From the NCBI GenBank assembly GCA_964058845.1, contig CAXKVR010000024.1:44966-108965 (forward strand): a stretch of DNA of 64,000 nt, in the 5' to 3' direction. Shown here piece after piece: positions 23,861 through 36,312 of this stretch (within the stretch, counting starts at the first letter, position 1; each line of letters begins with the position of its first letter). Position numbers and translations under genes: made by a program. The stretch is from Carex sylvatica (lineage: Eukaryota; Streptophyta; Magnoliopsida; Poales; Cyperaceae). Below the pieces are notes generated by a model that worked only from the letters and a program-made list of their open reading frames with translations, had not been told where the DNA came from and searched no databases.

Positions 23861-24384
23861 TTAATAATTGAAGTAAAAAAATTAAGACATTTGTTTCATA
23901 AAAATTAAAATTAATTTTCATTTCTAAAAAAAAATGATTCCAAAAAATTACTTTGGTATAATTTCTGAGATTATTTTGAAAAAAACTGCAAGTTTGAGAA
24001 GTGGTTCAGTTTTAAAATGTTCTAAAATATTTTAAAATTGTTATTAACTATAAGTTAGAGAAGTGCAACAAGTGATCCTGCAGCAAGTACAATTAGTTTA
24101 GTAAGTTGTGCAAGTTGCAATTACACAAAGTGGTTCCCCTGGATGTTAGAATTTGAAAGTGCATTTTGTATATGATTTTTTATATGAGATTACAGTATAT
24201 AATTGATATTTTACAGGATTCATGTAAATCAAATGACAGTTTTTTGTGGACAACTAGTTGTGGATAATTAGAAGCTTCCAACAGAGAAACTCGATATCAT
24301 GTATATTTGTAATAAAACAGTTGGAAGAATATATGTTTTTCTACTTGGTAAATAATGATAAACATATATATAATTTGACACCAC

Positions 24385-25560
24385 TATAATTTTCCATAGT
24401 CTTAACAAAATGATATGGTTCATCCAATATCACATCTATAAATATATTTTTATTTCTTACAATGTATTTAACTAGTAAAATAAAATACAACTGACCAATA
24501 ACACGTCCATCTATAAATTTATTTACAACTTTTGTAACTTATTAAAAAATATTATCAAGATTATATAGTTAAGGGACGATCTAGCTGTTGTAGCCGTTTA
24601 CAAAATTTATACTTAATATAGAAAAAATAAAAGATAACACATGGCCTAATGAGTATACAAAACATACAGACAGTAATTAGGAGCATTTATATGTTATTGG
24701 GCTGTTCAGAGTGGTATTGCGTTTTATAGATTTGGATTTTGGATTTTAAGATCTGGATATTTGGGCATCAGGATTTGGGAATCGTTTGATTTGACTTTTT
24801 TTATTTGTTTTAGACCACTTACAAGTGAGTCTTATGCTGTCAGTGGTCGTTGGTCCTTTAAATTTTAGAGAAGGTCAATCTACATTACCTCAATAATAGT
24901 GTTGCGCTATAGGATTCCCTCATTCTTAAGAACTTTCTATTGGCGCTTTTGTCCGACAGTGAAGATATCTTCAATTTTCATGCTGGATTTGATATGAATG
25001 CTAATCCCTTGCTGATCACACCAACCATGGTGTCGCCGGAGCTATGCTCCATCATTGAGTTAGGGGATGGCACCATTGTCATCACCTCGTCAAGTGGAGT
25101 CAGTTGATCTCTTTGTTTATGCTGGCGATCGAATGGTCCGAAATGGCAGTGTCACCATTTTTGTTGATTTTAGGGTTTTAACCTAGAGAGGAATCTAACA
25201 GATCTATTTCCTCACGTCTTCTTTATCTTTTTTATTAGTTTGGGTCTTTATAGGATTCCTGAGGGAGAGACGGTATCAATTTGGCTTTATGATCAGGTTT
25301 AAGCGAATTTTGGTTCAGCTCCACTCGGTTCAGTATCGGTCTTGAGAGTGCTCACCAGTTTAATTGATTTGGTTCAAATTAAGATAGGCCATGAATAGGC
25401 AAACACATACAAGACACATACAAGTCTACCATGCATATAGAAAGGAATTCCCTTAAAATATACAAATCTCTATCCATAACAAGCATAAAGTTTTGCAAGT
25501 GGAGAGTTCTTCAATCAACAAAGAAAGCAAACAATCAACATTAAGCAAAGAAAGTAAATA
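24385..25560. repeat. Segmental duplication block 2, right half
   Basis: Copy of 1,625-2,790: the 3' flank of pseudogene C. It includes the three-copy repeat at 24,640-24,975. No separate gene. Confidence 0.8.
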
Positions 25561-27782
25561 AATAAATGGAACTGACACATGTATATCTAAAAGCCAGATG
25601 GTTTGAAGTTTCAGTTTTGGAAGCAGGAATGCTGCACCATTGATCCAACTCCCCGCTCGACATTGTCTTCCGGGGAAAAAGGATGATGTTCAAAATTGAA
25701 CCATCATCTCTTTCATTGTTCGAAGCTTTCGGAAGGCCTTTCATGTTGAACCGATTCTCCTGACACATGTCAAAGTTGTTGTTTGCATTCCATTCCCATT
25801 TCCATTTCCATTTGTTCCTCCCTTGTTTTGTAGTATGTCTCCCTACGCAGAATCATTCATGCAAACATTTTATTTATTTATTGTTGCATTTGTTATGCAT
25901 TTGGAGAATGTTAGAGTAAAAAATAAATTTGCTATCTTACGTGGGAGGGATCAAATCAACGGGTTGATCAATAACTCTATGTTGGATTCCATCCATTGAA
26001 GCCCATGTGATGCCTTCTGCAGGATCGTTCATTGGGACGTTGTATGCAATGTTGAACTTAGTGGTATCCTTGCTGCCATTATAATAGTTACTAAAAATAC
26101 AGTGATACATACTGACACAATGCTCTTATGCTTAAATGACCTATACATACCGGTAGCATCGGATTATGTGGAGGCTGGTCATCATTTATAGCATTCCAAA
26201 AGGGGCTAGGTTCTTCATTTTGTTGAAAGAATTGGTTCATTCCATACTGAGAATTGAGAATACAAGTGAAAGTAAAAGTTGAAACAAAAAGATTTTATCA
26301 TATATTCAGCGATAACCATTCATTACATTACGGAATGGATGTGTTAGGGTGTTACCAAGAACATCAACTTTAGTTTTTCAATAATCATGAAATTAGGAAA
26401 AATAAATGGAAGAATCAAACACTAAAATACTAGTACTAGAAATAAATAGTAGCTTAGATCAGTGAAGTAGCATACCTCGACATTGTAGTTATATATGTTC
26501 TTTTCCAATTGAAAAGAAAGGATTCGTTAGTTATCTATAATAAAAAGCAATATCGTTTTTCCAAAAAAATAAATAAAATAGATTCAGTATTTTTTGTTCA
26601 CAATAGAATAACCATTTATATGAAATAAACCAATACTTCAAGGAAAGCCGGTCATTGTTAATTTATTTATTTGGCATTGTTTTTATGTCAAAACTGATCG
26701 GTCTGTAAAGTTGCATGGTTTATTTCTATGTTGGACAATTTATCTTTTTCATTAATAGAAGTTCATAAAAAAATCACGAAATAATTATTCCTGTAGTAGT
26801 TCATATAAAATCATGAAATTATCATATAAAGTTGCATGATTTATTAATAATCTTCATATATTCTGAAAAAAAAACTAATTTTCATATCTGCATTAATTAT
26901 TATTCCTGTAGTAGTGCTTGGATTTCTGATATCAGTTTTTTCAAAACATTACCTCAATTGTCTGGGAGGTGCAGGAGGAAGAATAGAAAAATAATCAATA
27001 ACTATCAAAAAGCATAACATATTAATTAATAATTAACACAACATAATAAAACTGACCCTTGATTAACTAGTTCTTCAAAGTTAACTTCGTCATCAATCTT
27101 TTTGAACGTTTCCCTAAAATCCTGTTTAGGCCAAACAAAATTTGGACTAACAATTAACCAATCACAATCCTAATTTTGCAAATAAGTAACTAAAAAAAAA
27201 TTACATTAACTCTAAAAACAAATCATAGTGGTGAAACTTACCTTAAGAATTTCCATTCTGCTGCTCAATTGACAAAAAAAAAACAAATTAAAAATGTATA
27301 TTTAGTTAAAAAAAATACAAAAAATATTTACAATAAAAATGTAAATCCATTTTGAAAAAATGCATACCTTTTGTTCCTTTCTTGTGCATCGATGTTACCA
27401 TATCTATTAATTACCTCGTCAAAGTTACTATAAATGAGAATAAAGAAAAGAGCATGCATGCTTTATCAAACTTTTCAAACAAAGAAATGCTATTTGTGGA
27501 CTTTTGATTTCACAACTTAACATGGAAAACTTGCCTTGCAGATTTTAAAAAACTTAATTAATTAGTCATGTGCAGTTCTAACTAGTAACTCACACTCTTA
27601 ACTACTCTTTGGAGTTGTTACAGGAAATATGGAAATTTGCAAAAAACGGGTCAGCTACGTATTTCTCCCCAAGGTGAAGGTTTTCCCATGGTGGAAAAAA
27701 TGATGGGAAGGATTTCGACATCACACAAAATTGATAGATCTTCGGCCTTTTTGAAGAGGCCCGCTCGCCTCTTAGAAAATGT
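25560..27782 (-). pseudogene. MIKC*-type MADS-box pseudogene C
   Basis: Exons recognisable by alignment with B and D: 27,782-27,659 (exon 1, truncated); 27,427-27,368; 27,260-27,242; 27,121-27,057; about 26,968-26,953; 26,505-26,476; 26,246-26,151; 26,090-25,941; 25,842-25,560. Lesions: the first 19 codons, ATG and promoter are replaced by R1 sequence; the exon 5 acceptor reads GCAC instead of GCAG; exons 6 and 7 are deleted; the exon 8 acceptor reads TTG; exon 9 ends in the wrong phase; and exon 11 lacks 34 nt after the acceptor and shifts frame. What remains is close to B in sequence (for example FEELVNQ, GMNQFFQ). It cannot make a normal protein. Confidence 0.85.
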
Positions 27783-28204
27783 GTTGCTTAATCCACTCAA
27801 CTACGCTTGATAATTTTGGACAAGATGGTAATACGATTGGTATGCACTTTGATGGCATGCTCAAAGAAATTGAAAAATCTGAAGATCTGTACGTCTACGT
27901 ACAAAAGTCTTAAAAGATCTGAAGACTGGATTCCTAAAGGATAAAACAATTTATATAATTAATTCCCCGTGGTGTTATATTTCTTTGGTTATGTTTTGAG
28001 ATGATAGATTGATGTTATTCTTTTGTAGTAGGGTGACCAGGTATGCGGGAATGTACTTGAATTTATCAAGATGATGACCAAAATTATTTAAATGATTATT
28101 AAAATTGCCTAACTGATATTTAAGAATATCTAAATCAAGTTTAGATTTAGAAGTATCACCATCTTGTCCAAAATTATCAAGCGTAGTTGAGTGGATTGAG
28201 CAAC

Positions 28205-28693
28205 ACATTTTCTAAGAGGCGAGCGGGCCTCTTCAAAAAGGCCGAAGATCTATCAATTTTGTGTGATGTCGAAATTGTTGAATGTAATCCAAATCATGAA
28301 CCAGGTCAGCAAGGCGCATAGGTGCTGCAGTTTTCCAGAAGTTACGGTTTCAGTTATAGGTCTATTTTTAGTTAAGAATGAGGTGTAAACTGTGCTCTGT
28401 TTTAGACGTGTGCAAGGATAGTTACAGCTGTCATGTAATGTGTAAGTTATAGCTGTCATGGGCTAAATATGGCAGCTTTGGTTAGTGGGTACTAAATTTA
28501 GATGTTCTAGATTTAGATTAATGTTTAGCTATAAATTGAGATCTACTATGTATCCAAATTAAGGAAGCAATAGAAGTTAAATTTCAGCAGCAAATTTGTT
28601 CTCTCTATTGTTGTATCCTTCAGAAATTTTCAACAGAAATCCTTCTCATCATTTTTTCCACCATGGGAAAACCTTCACCTTGGGGAGAAATAC
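28205..28693 (+). pseudogene. Inverted copy of truncated MADS exon 1
   Basis: Plus-strand copy of 27,782-27,659 reading [21 protein letters not shown], then interrupted by the solo LTR, then [13 protein letters not shown]. It lacks the N-terminal 19 codons, and no promoter is seen. With 27.66 kb it could pair in RNA. Confidence 0.85.
28276..28635 (+). mobile_element. Solo LTR (360 bp)
   Basis: It starts TGTTGAATG and ends TTTTCAACA, with perfect 5-bp target repeats GAAAT at 28,271-28,275 and 28,636-28,640. The uninterrupted target is seen in the other arm of the inverted repeat. A TATA-like CTATAAATTG lies near 28,528. The size fits a Ty1/copia LTR, but with no internal domain the superfamily is inference. 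Confidence 0.85.
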
Positions 28694-28825
28694 GTAGCTG
28701 ACCCGTTTTTTGCAAATTTCCATATTTCCTGTAACAACTCCAAAGAGTAGTTAAGAGTGTGAGTTACTAGTTAGAACTGCACATGACTAATTAATTAGGT
28801 TTTTTTTCTTTCCTTGCAGATTTAG

Positions 28826-29220
28826 CATAAGATGCAGTTTGTCCAGATTTTTAATCTTGCCTTGCAGATTTTAAATTTTCCACCTATTCTTTTGTTATGC
28901 TTTTGCGCTTGTTTCCTCTATTCTGTTGCTCGAGAGAGGTTCATTATCCATTTTTGTGAATTTGGATCAATTGAATGTTTTGTTATTTTTTTTAATGAGG
29001 ATCAATTGAGTGCTCTATGATAAAATTGGAGAATAGATTGAATTATTGCTTTATTGATTGATTGTTCATACTTTACATCCAATAGATGACTCTATTTATA
29101 AGTTTACATGGCTGAAGAGCCGTTGGAAGAGAAAAATCAAAAGAGGAAAGGAAGTAACGGCAAAAGAAAAAAAAAAACAAGACAGTTATGGTGAAATAGA
29201 TGTGCACCCCACTTAATCAT
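28826..29220. repeat. Repeat R1, copy 2 (right part)
   Basis: R1 resumes here with GATGCAGTTTGTCC after the inverted MADS segment. The left part is 27,785-28,158. Confidence 0.7.
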
Positions 29221-29389
29221 TTTTGATAGGTATCTTCAACATCCTATGAACCCCAGGTAAGGTCAATAAACCCCAACTAAGAAATGCATCTTGTAGTACA
29301 TAGTGTTAAAGATTAGGGTGGCAGCATTATAAGTAATTATATTTGTAATTAAACTTTTTTTAATCAATATATTTGTTAATGGTACTTCC

Positions 29390-29770
29390 GTTAACTTAAA
29401 AAAAAACTAATTAATGCATGATTGTCAAATTTTATGGTCACCGATGTAGGTCAATGCTATCATACATGAAATTAACACATTGACCTACATTGGTGAAATT
29501 ATCATCTCAATCATTTTAGATTTTCTTAAATTTTATACGCTATGAAATCTTTGATCAATGTAAACGTATAACATGTAAATTGTTATCAAATTAAGTCCAA
29601 ACTGTTATTTTGTACTTTTTGATTGGTACCCATTATGTATGAGTGACTATAATCTCTGGTCAAGGGACAACACTTTCTAGTTTGTACTTTTAGTGTTAAA
29701 ATAATTCAAAACCGTGGCTTCTTTAGTATAATTTGAATATAATTATAAAAACATGGTTGTGATTCAAAAC
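29390..29770. repeat. Repeat R2, copy 3 (partial)
   Basis: Matches 17,450-17,830 with deletions. Positions 29,780-30,120 are less AT-rich and may hold decayed exon sequence after TTATGCAG, product not recognised. Confidence 0.6.
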
Positions 29771-30214
29771 CGTGACTTCTGTTATGCAGTTCCGCCTACG
29801 CCACAGTGGCTCCGTTGGTCTTCCGAATTAAACCTACACTGACTTCCCTTCAGCGATACCCTTCGATGTTGCCTCTTCTTTTTTCCACTATAACGCTGCC
29901 AGTTTGTGATGTTTTCAATTAGAGGGGACTAGAGGAAATGGGTAATGATGAAAAACAAGAGATCCGAGGCTTATCGTTAGAAATTTGAACCTGCTAGAAT
30001 AGAAATCATTGATATTGGACAGTAGCTGGAAATTTGAGCTACATGATAGCAGATAATTTAATTTCAGATGAGATACCTGATAGGAAATGGTATACCGGCT
30101 CTGCCGAAAGTAATTAACCACCTTCGTAATTTTAATTTTTTTAATTATATATTTTAAAATTTAATATATTTTGTATAGAAGTATTTATATGATATCAGCC
30201 TCATCATAAAATAT

Positions 30215-30216
<2 letters not shown>

Positions 30217-30252
<36 letters not shown>
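30217..30252. repeat. (AT)n microsatellite
   Basis: About 18 AT units. Confidence 0.95.
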
Positions 30253-30256
<4 letters not shown>

Positions 30257-30654
30257 ATTTAGTGGTTTGAATCTTTGCAATTTAACTTTGTTTTAGTAAA
30301 ATAAAATGCAGGCGACGAATGAAAAAAAAATCTCATGTTCGGTTTTGAATTAGAGACGTTCAAAATGATCGAGCAAGCCTTATTTCCAAAAAAAATGTGA
30401 TGTGCTAGTGTGATACTGTTTATATACACACACTCACACACACTAGTATCTTGCCTCTGCATTGCATCGGGCACATATACAATGCACGGGGACATAATAT
30501 AAGAGGATAAACATATCAACGAAACTAATAATTATTCAAAAATTGAGAGATGCTAATAGAGAATTTATATGATTCTATATTTTTTATTACTTTGAACAGT
30601 AATCTCTGATAATAATTGATGATGTTATAAATCTGATATGTAAATGCATCACTC

Positions 30655-30765
30655 GTGCGGTTTCAACAGTTTGAATTCGTTGTTTGGAGTCATTCCAATA
30701 GGTTTTGGAGTTAAGCCAGCCAAAGGAGTTGGTGAGCCTAAGAGCACCCTAGTTTAACTCAAATT
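30655..30765. mobile_element. Half of an M2-like foldback element
   Basis: TTTCAACAGTTTGAATTCG and the following segment resemble the right arm of M2 at 7,050-7,137. No left arm is found nearby. Confidence 0.45.
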
Positions 30766-30942
30766 AATCAGTAGTATTGTGCAAAAAGTTCTAGATGAAA
30801 TCAGTGCAAATTTCCATAATAAATCAACAAGTCATTGAGAAGACTTACGTATAACGACTCTAATGTGCTAACTTGAGCCAAACTCAATAAACATTACTCC
30901 GACCAAAATCCCACCAATCAAAAGAAACAAAACATTGTTAAA

Positions 30943-31303
30943 ACTAACCAGTGAATCTCCCGAGCTCCTTGGTAGATTTCAAAGTCTGAATTGCAAGGTC
31001 GCTAGTAGGTGAAAGAATCAGAGTGCGGACACCAGCTTGAGGCACATGCTTTCTCAGCTTCTGAAGCATTGATATGAGGAAAGCCACAGTCTTTCCAGAC
31101 CCAGTTCGTGCCATGGCCACCACATCAGCACCAGAGAGTATCATTGGCATGGTCTTTCTCTGAATTGGAGTAGGAATGCCAGTAACCCTTCGCTTCACCC
31201 CACTGTAAACCTCCGAACAGAGCCCTAAAGACTCGAAAGTCGAAACCACTTGATTTGGCCTTTTTCTTCTCCTTCTTGATGAACATGAGATCGAGAGTGC
31301 CAA
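30943..31303 (-). pseudogene. Fragment of DEAD-box RNA helicase (RH29/DDX54-like), first exon
   Basis: The translation matches the N-terminal part of plant RH29-type helicases, which act in ribosome biogenesis. It shows the Q motif region (FESLGL, then [10 protein letters not shown]), Walker A/motif I as ARTGSGKT, and motif Ia as PTSDLA where the family has PTRDLA. The segment stops at GRFT plus G, followed at once by GTTAGT, the natural donor and phase of that exon. No later exon follows. Upstream, the [12 protein letters not shown] segment is in another frame, consistent with a short TTTCGA duplication, and the stretch before PTPIQ is also disturbed. A captured, dead exon. Confidence 0.8.
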
Positions 31304-31649
31304 GAGTAGGGAGTAAAGAGAAGTAGTCTTTCCGACGAGAACAAAGTCTAGAAGCAGTTTTTATTTTTATTTTATTTGTAACATATCCTTTCCGATCAAT
31401 CAGGGAGATGTTGCTGGTAGGAATTTTTTATTTTAAATATAATATATTGTGTAGACTTATGTGTAACGAGAATGTTTTTAACTAAATTCAGATTTCTACA
31501 CCAAAAACTAATACATGCACTAAAAAAAAACAGATATTTAAGTGGAGGGCTCAAATTAAATCCGAATTTTGATCAATCAATGGCAGCCGTTGGCGGATAA
31601 GATACTCATTATGCTTAATAATGGAATCTATATATGTGTGTGTGTGTGT

Positions 31650-32890
31650 GTTTGGTTTGAATCAAGTAGGCTTTATTTTGTGATGTGATGCTGTTTCGGC
31701 CCTAGCATGTTTATTGAATATGGGAAGCCTACAAAGATTGGGGCCGAACCCCAAATTGAATTATTTGGTTTGTGCTGGTTCATCTCCAAAATTGCCAGAG
31801 TCTTCCATTAATCTCTCCAGCTGCTCTCTGTTAGAAAATAATTTTCTTCTCCAAAGTTTCTTTCTAGGGTTTACTCTCTTGTTCAATCCACCCAAATACA
31901 CTTGATAATTCTCTTCAGCTGGTAACACGATTGATATACTTTAATGGAATGCTCAAAGAAATCAGAATATTTGAAGATCTGTACGTCCATGTACAAATGT
32001 CTTAAAGACTGCATATCGAAAGGATAAAATATTTTTTATAATTCCCCCTGTGGTTTTTTCTTGCTCTTGTTATGTTTTGAGATGTTGGATTGATATTGCT
32101 CTTTTGTGGTAGGGTGATCAGGTACGCGGGAATGCACTTATATTATGTTATCAAGATGATCATATATAAAAATTATTGAAATGATTTATTAAAATTGTCT
32201 AACTGATATTTAGGATTATCTAAATCAAGTTTACAATTACCACTAGATGCAGTTTGTCCAGATTTTGATTCTTGCTGTGCATATTTTAAATTTTCCACCG
32301 CATGACGCAGAATCAAATGTCCAGATGTGAACTGGAGAGAGGACATGATATCTGAATTAATATCCATGGGATAGGCCTTGAACCTCAATTTTTTTCATTT
32401 TCGCCTCCAGTCCTGCCAATTTTGTTCTCCCGGTTGAGTCAGATGTGGGGATGGAGAAACCAACAATCATATTTTTCATGGTTGCTCTGATTGCAATGAG
32501 AAGACTTCAGTGATAGTTTGTTGTTTCTCTCTCTACCTTGGTTGCCGGTGACATTCTGTTGATCGAGAGAGGATTACCATCCATTTTCGTGAATTTAGAT
32601 CAAAATTGCTCTGGGTACTATGATAAAAATAGAGAATGGATTCAATTATTGATTGATTGATTGATTGTTCATTCTTTGCATCCTATAGATGTGTCTATTA
32701 ATAAGTTTACAAGGGTAAAGAGCCATTGGAAGACGAAGATTAAAAGAAGAAAGTAACGGTAACAGAAAAACAAAAAAACTGATGGTGAAATAGATGTGCA
32801 CCCTAAAATATCATCTCCCACTTAATCATTTTTTATATGTATCTCCAACATCCCATGAACCCCAGGTAACAAATGTACATCATCAAGTTC
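31650..32890. repeat. Repeat R1, copy 3
   Basis: Matches 7,165-8,960. Conserved minus-strand frames lie at 31,714-31,905 and 32,173-32,388 (the latter including MDINSDIMSSLQFTSGHL). Family not recognised. Confidence 0.7.
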
Positions 32891-32897
32891 TTGAGTT

Positions 32898-34605
32898 ATG
32901 ATAACGCCAATCTATATAGCGAAAATCACTACTTTTAAGTACGGAAAATGACAAAAAAAAAATGCAAAGTAGTTATTTTTCCGAATTATTTACTGCAAAT
33001 ATGCTTTTAGGCTATTATGCAAGTTTTGGAGAAAGTTGCGTATTTAGGCCATTTCTGAAGGTAGCATCAAAATAGGCATCACGTGGAGCATGCAACACCT
33101 CACACGAAGTGCACAACATGCAACATGGTAAAAAACATAGAAAAATTGGCTAAGTCAGGTGCCGTGCGGACTGGATCTTACTGGAGGCGGGCTCAGCGCC
33201 TAGCTGCACGGGCACACAAATTCAATCTGTGGACTGTTTTGGTTGGATTAAATCTCAACCATTGATGCGAATTTCGAGCAGCAGCCTTCTAGAAGAACAA
33301 GCTTACTTCAATACCAAGTTTGCAAAGATTGAAAGTCTATTCATGGCGGATTATTTATGGCATGAGAGGATAAAAATAGCCTCCATGACCACCACTACTT
33401 CCACATAGCTACACCCTTTAGGAATACTATGTAAATCCCTAATGTAATAGGATTTAGTGTGAGTGCTTTAGTTATGTAAGTCAAGAAATTAGAGTAGAAC
33501 AGTGTGCAAATTCTTGAGTAGAGAAGGGAAGCTTTTGAAGTCGAAGGCGGAAGAAAAAAACGTCATCTAAGGAGGCAAGAGTTCTTCAAGGGTTGTGGTT
33601 ATGTCTTTCTTATTTTATTTCTTTTATTTTGTCAGGGATTTGAGTAGCTAATCTTCTCATCTCTAGGGTTTGGATGTAATTGAATTCTATATTATTTTTT
33701 AATATATTTATTTTTCTCTTATGTCTATTTGAGATTTCGTTATACTTTAACTGTTATTGAATTGTATCCTTGCATACATAGTTTTGTCTACTATATGCCA
33801 ATGTCCTCCACATACCAATAGGATTTTAAGTCATTGTATTTCAGTGTTAGGGGAATACAAGTAAGAACAATAAACACTTCGGCTAACGAGCCTTGGCAGT
33901 GGTTAAAAGACTAGAGTTAGAACCCAGTGGACTCCCTTAGCAGAAAACAGAGTATATTTTGCATGTCGAATTATAATTAGGAATTTACTTAGTAATAAGT
34001 AGGGTTTAGGGTTACTCCTTAGCGAGTAGTAGGGGATGTGATTAATTGGGTTAGTGTGAGTAACTCAATTAGATTACATATCCTATGAGAATCCGAATTG
34101 TTCCACACAAGCCAATCGAAAGATCGGAGAACCTTTCAAATATGCATACGACTGAAATATATACTCACAAGTGGAATGATAGTACTGAATGCAGCTCTGT
34201 CTACGAGATGGTCTATATCGCATGCAGGAGTGACAGTGCCGTATGCGGATAGACAAGAATATCATATATATATTTGGATTAATTTAGAAGGATATGATAT
34301 GAACCCTAGAGGCTACCTATTTCTGTGATTTACTTAAAATTAGCACCTTCGCCTAAAATCTAGCCAGGGAAAAATGAAAAACAAAATTATCAAATTTATC
34401 TAATTATTTACAAATGAAACTAAATTAAACCTGAGAACCTAGACTAGTATACATTGTGAATCATTTAAAGATCTATTTTTGTGAATCAACATCCAACACT
34501 ACTACACGGTCAGATCATACGCTTGTGATCCGAACGAAAGTAGAATTAGAGTAACTGAGTATATTTTTATGTACTAAAAGTTAGTAGTAACAATTTGGTC
34601 CATCA
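32898..34605. mobile_element. About 1.7-kb LTR-like insertion
   Basis: It starts TGATAACGCC, interrupting the R2-type sequence 'catcaagttcttgagt...cctaattaag', which is continuous at 10,089 and 17,100 and resumes at about 34,600 with TCCTAGTTAAGAG. Its composition is GC-richer with GTGCGG motifs, and no reverse transcriptase is seen. Probably a solo LTR, though the target repeat is not clean. Confidence 0.45.
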
Positions 34606-34839
34606 AGTCCTAGTTAAGAGTTTCACTTGCTAAATATAAAGGAAGATTACAGAGAACAAAAGAATAAAAAAACACTTACATATAATTTTAGTGGCTGTCT
34701 AAAGTTTTGACACTAATTTATTGGAGAAAATCAGATAGCAAGTCATAAAATTTAATAACAATATTAAGAATGAAGATACAAACTTAACATGTGGACAAAA
34801 TAAATTTGAATAGATTTTTGTCACTATTTACAGTATTAT

Positions 34840-34983
34840 TATATTTTTGTCTTTATATATGTCTATTATACATAAAAAAATTTATCTATATTAAATCAAA
34901 CATATATAGGCAACAAATATGCATTCAATTATTCTAGAAAATTATTTATAGTGCTTTTAAATATTTATGATAATGTTTTTAAT

Positions 34984-35020
<37 letters not shown>

Positions 35021-35379
35021 TTTCGTTTGTGATAGTAAGATCAACAATTTTTAGATAACCTTAAACTTATGTCTACTACACGCGAATACATTAATCTGTA
35101 CTAAATCAAACAAATACGAGAAATACTGCGCATCAAATTCTACTGTAATGCATTTATGTACAATGTGTCGGAAAGTATGTCAATGTTTTTGATTAATTTA
35201 GACCCCATATTGTGGTCATAAGATGACTAAAACTCACTCATAAACTCTAATTATGCATGTCTATTAATTACATGTGCATGATAAATCAATCTTATACAAG
35301 AAATATTATGCAAAAAATATACTTGAATTTTTCTACAGTGCGTTTGGAGTTGTCTATTCATGTTTTGAAACCATATATG
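34840..35379. repeat. Repeat R4, copy 2, with (TA)n
   Basis: Copy of 19,560-20,120. It contains a (TA)n tract at 34,987-35,018 and is cut by the CACTA element at 35,380. Confidence 0.65.
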
Positions 35380-36312
35380 CACTACAAGAAAACAGAGATT
35401 TCCCGGTGCTTAAAAATGCCACCAAATGTGTTGAAAAACGCCACCAAATTCTTATCCCGGCATTTAGACAAGTGCCGCTAATACCACCATTGGGAAAGGT
35501 CTTTCCCGGCATTTTCCTAGGGTTTTCCCAGCGCTTACAAAGCGCCAGCCGAAATTTTACTTTTCTTGGCACTTACATAGTGCCGCCATAATTGTTTTGG
35601 TTTTTCCGATGTTTATTTGGCTTTTCTTGGTGCTTAAAAACGCCGATAAAAACCACAAAAAAATAAAAAAATTCCAAATTTAGTATTTCCTAGCGTTAGA
35701 AAACGCCGGTAAAAACCACAAAAATATTAAAAAAAAAATCACTTGTGCAGAAAATCCATAACAAGAATTATATATAACATTTCACTTGTACAAAAAATCT
35801 AGAGATCACTTATGTAAATGAAGTATTGAATTATTGTATACCGGTCCATCAACATTATAAATCTTTCGTCTTTTTGAACTATAGAAGGACTCATGCCATT
35901 GCTCCCAGCCTAAAGAAAATTAGAAAAAGAAATTGAAATGAGATGGTAAAGGAAACATGATGTCCATTCATAATTCATTTTTAGAGAAAATGAAGATGCC
36001 AAATACAAATTATTCTCCATAGAGTCCAGTCTGGATAATTGATACAAGTGTCAAAAAAAATTAGAATTAACTACTTACCTAGAGATGTATTTTGTACAGC
36101 TTTTCTTCTTCTCCTCCTTTCCACCATCTTTGTACACTGCACAATACAAATGTTCTAGTAATCAGGGCATAAGTGCATATAGACTTTTAAAACCCAGTTC
36201 TTATGAAATTAAAACCATCTCAAGTCAGTACATAGAAAATAATGAAAATGATGTATTTCTTTTAGTGGGAGGAGCTCACCTTGTTTAAAAAAACCAGGCA
36301 GTTTTATGACTA

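Larger units (their letters stand above)
21985..24380. other. 2.4-kb insertion splitting duplication block 2
   Basis: Absent from the partner block at 1,575-1,625. It holds an exon-like stretch at 22,560-22,710 (plus strand, with a frame including KFDSDDSKMMPYLHFVDLVE, family not recognised), a hAT-like MITE, and a long AT-rich repetitive tract. The ends of the insertion are not resolved. Confidence 0.5.
27552..28800. repeat. Inverted duplication of MADS exon-1 region
   Basis: The left arm is 27,552-27,828 and the right arm 28,159-28,800. Without the solo LTR and one target repeat (365 bp), the right arm is 277 bp, equal to the left. I see only about three mismatches. The 330-bp spacer and flanks belong to repeat R1, so the right arm was inserted into R1 copy 2 at a point that is uninterrupted in the 32-kb copy. 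Confidence 0.9.

Noticed and set aside
29780..30120. Possible exon after TTATGCAG
   Set aside because: Short open stretches only, no recognisable product and no consistent splice partner.
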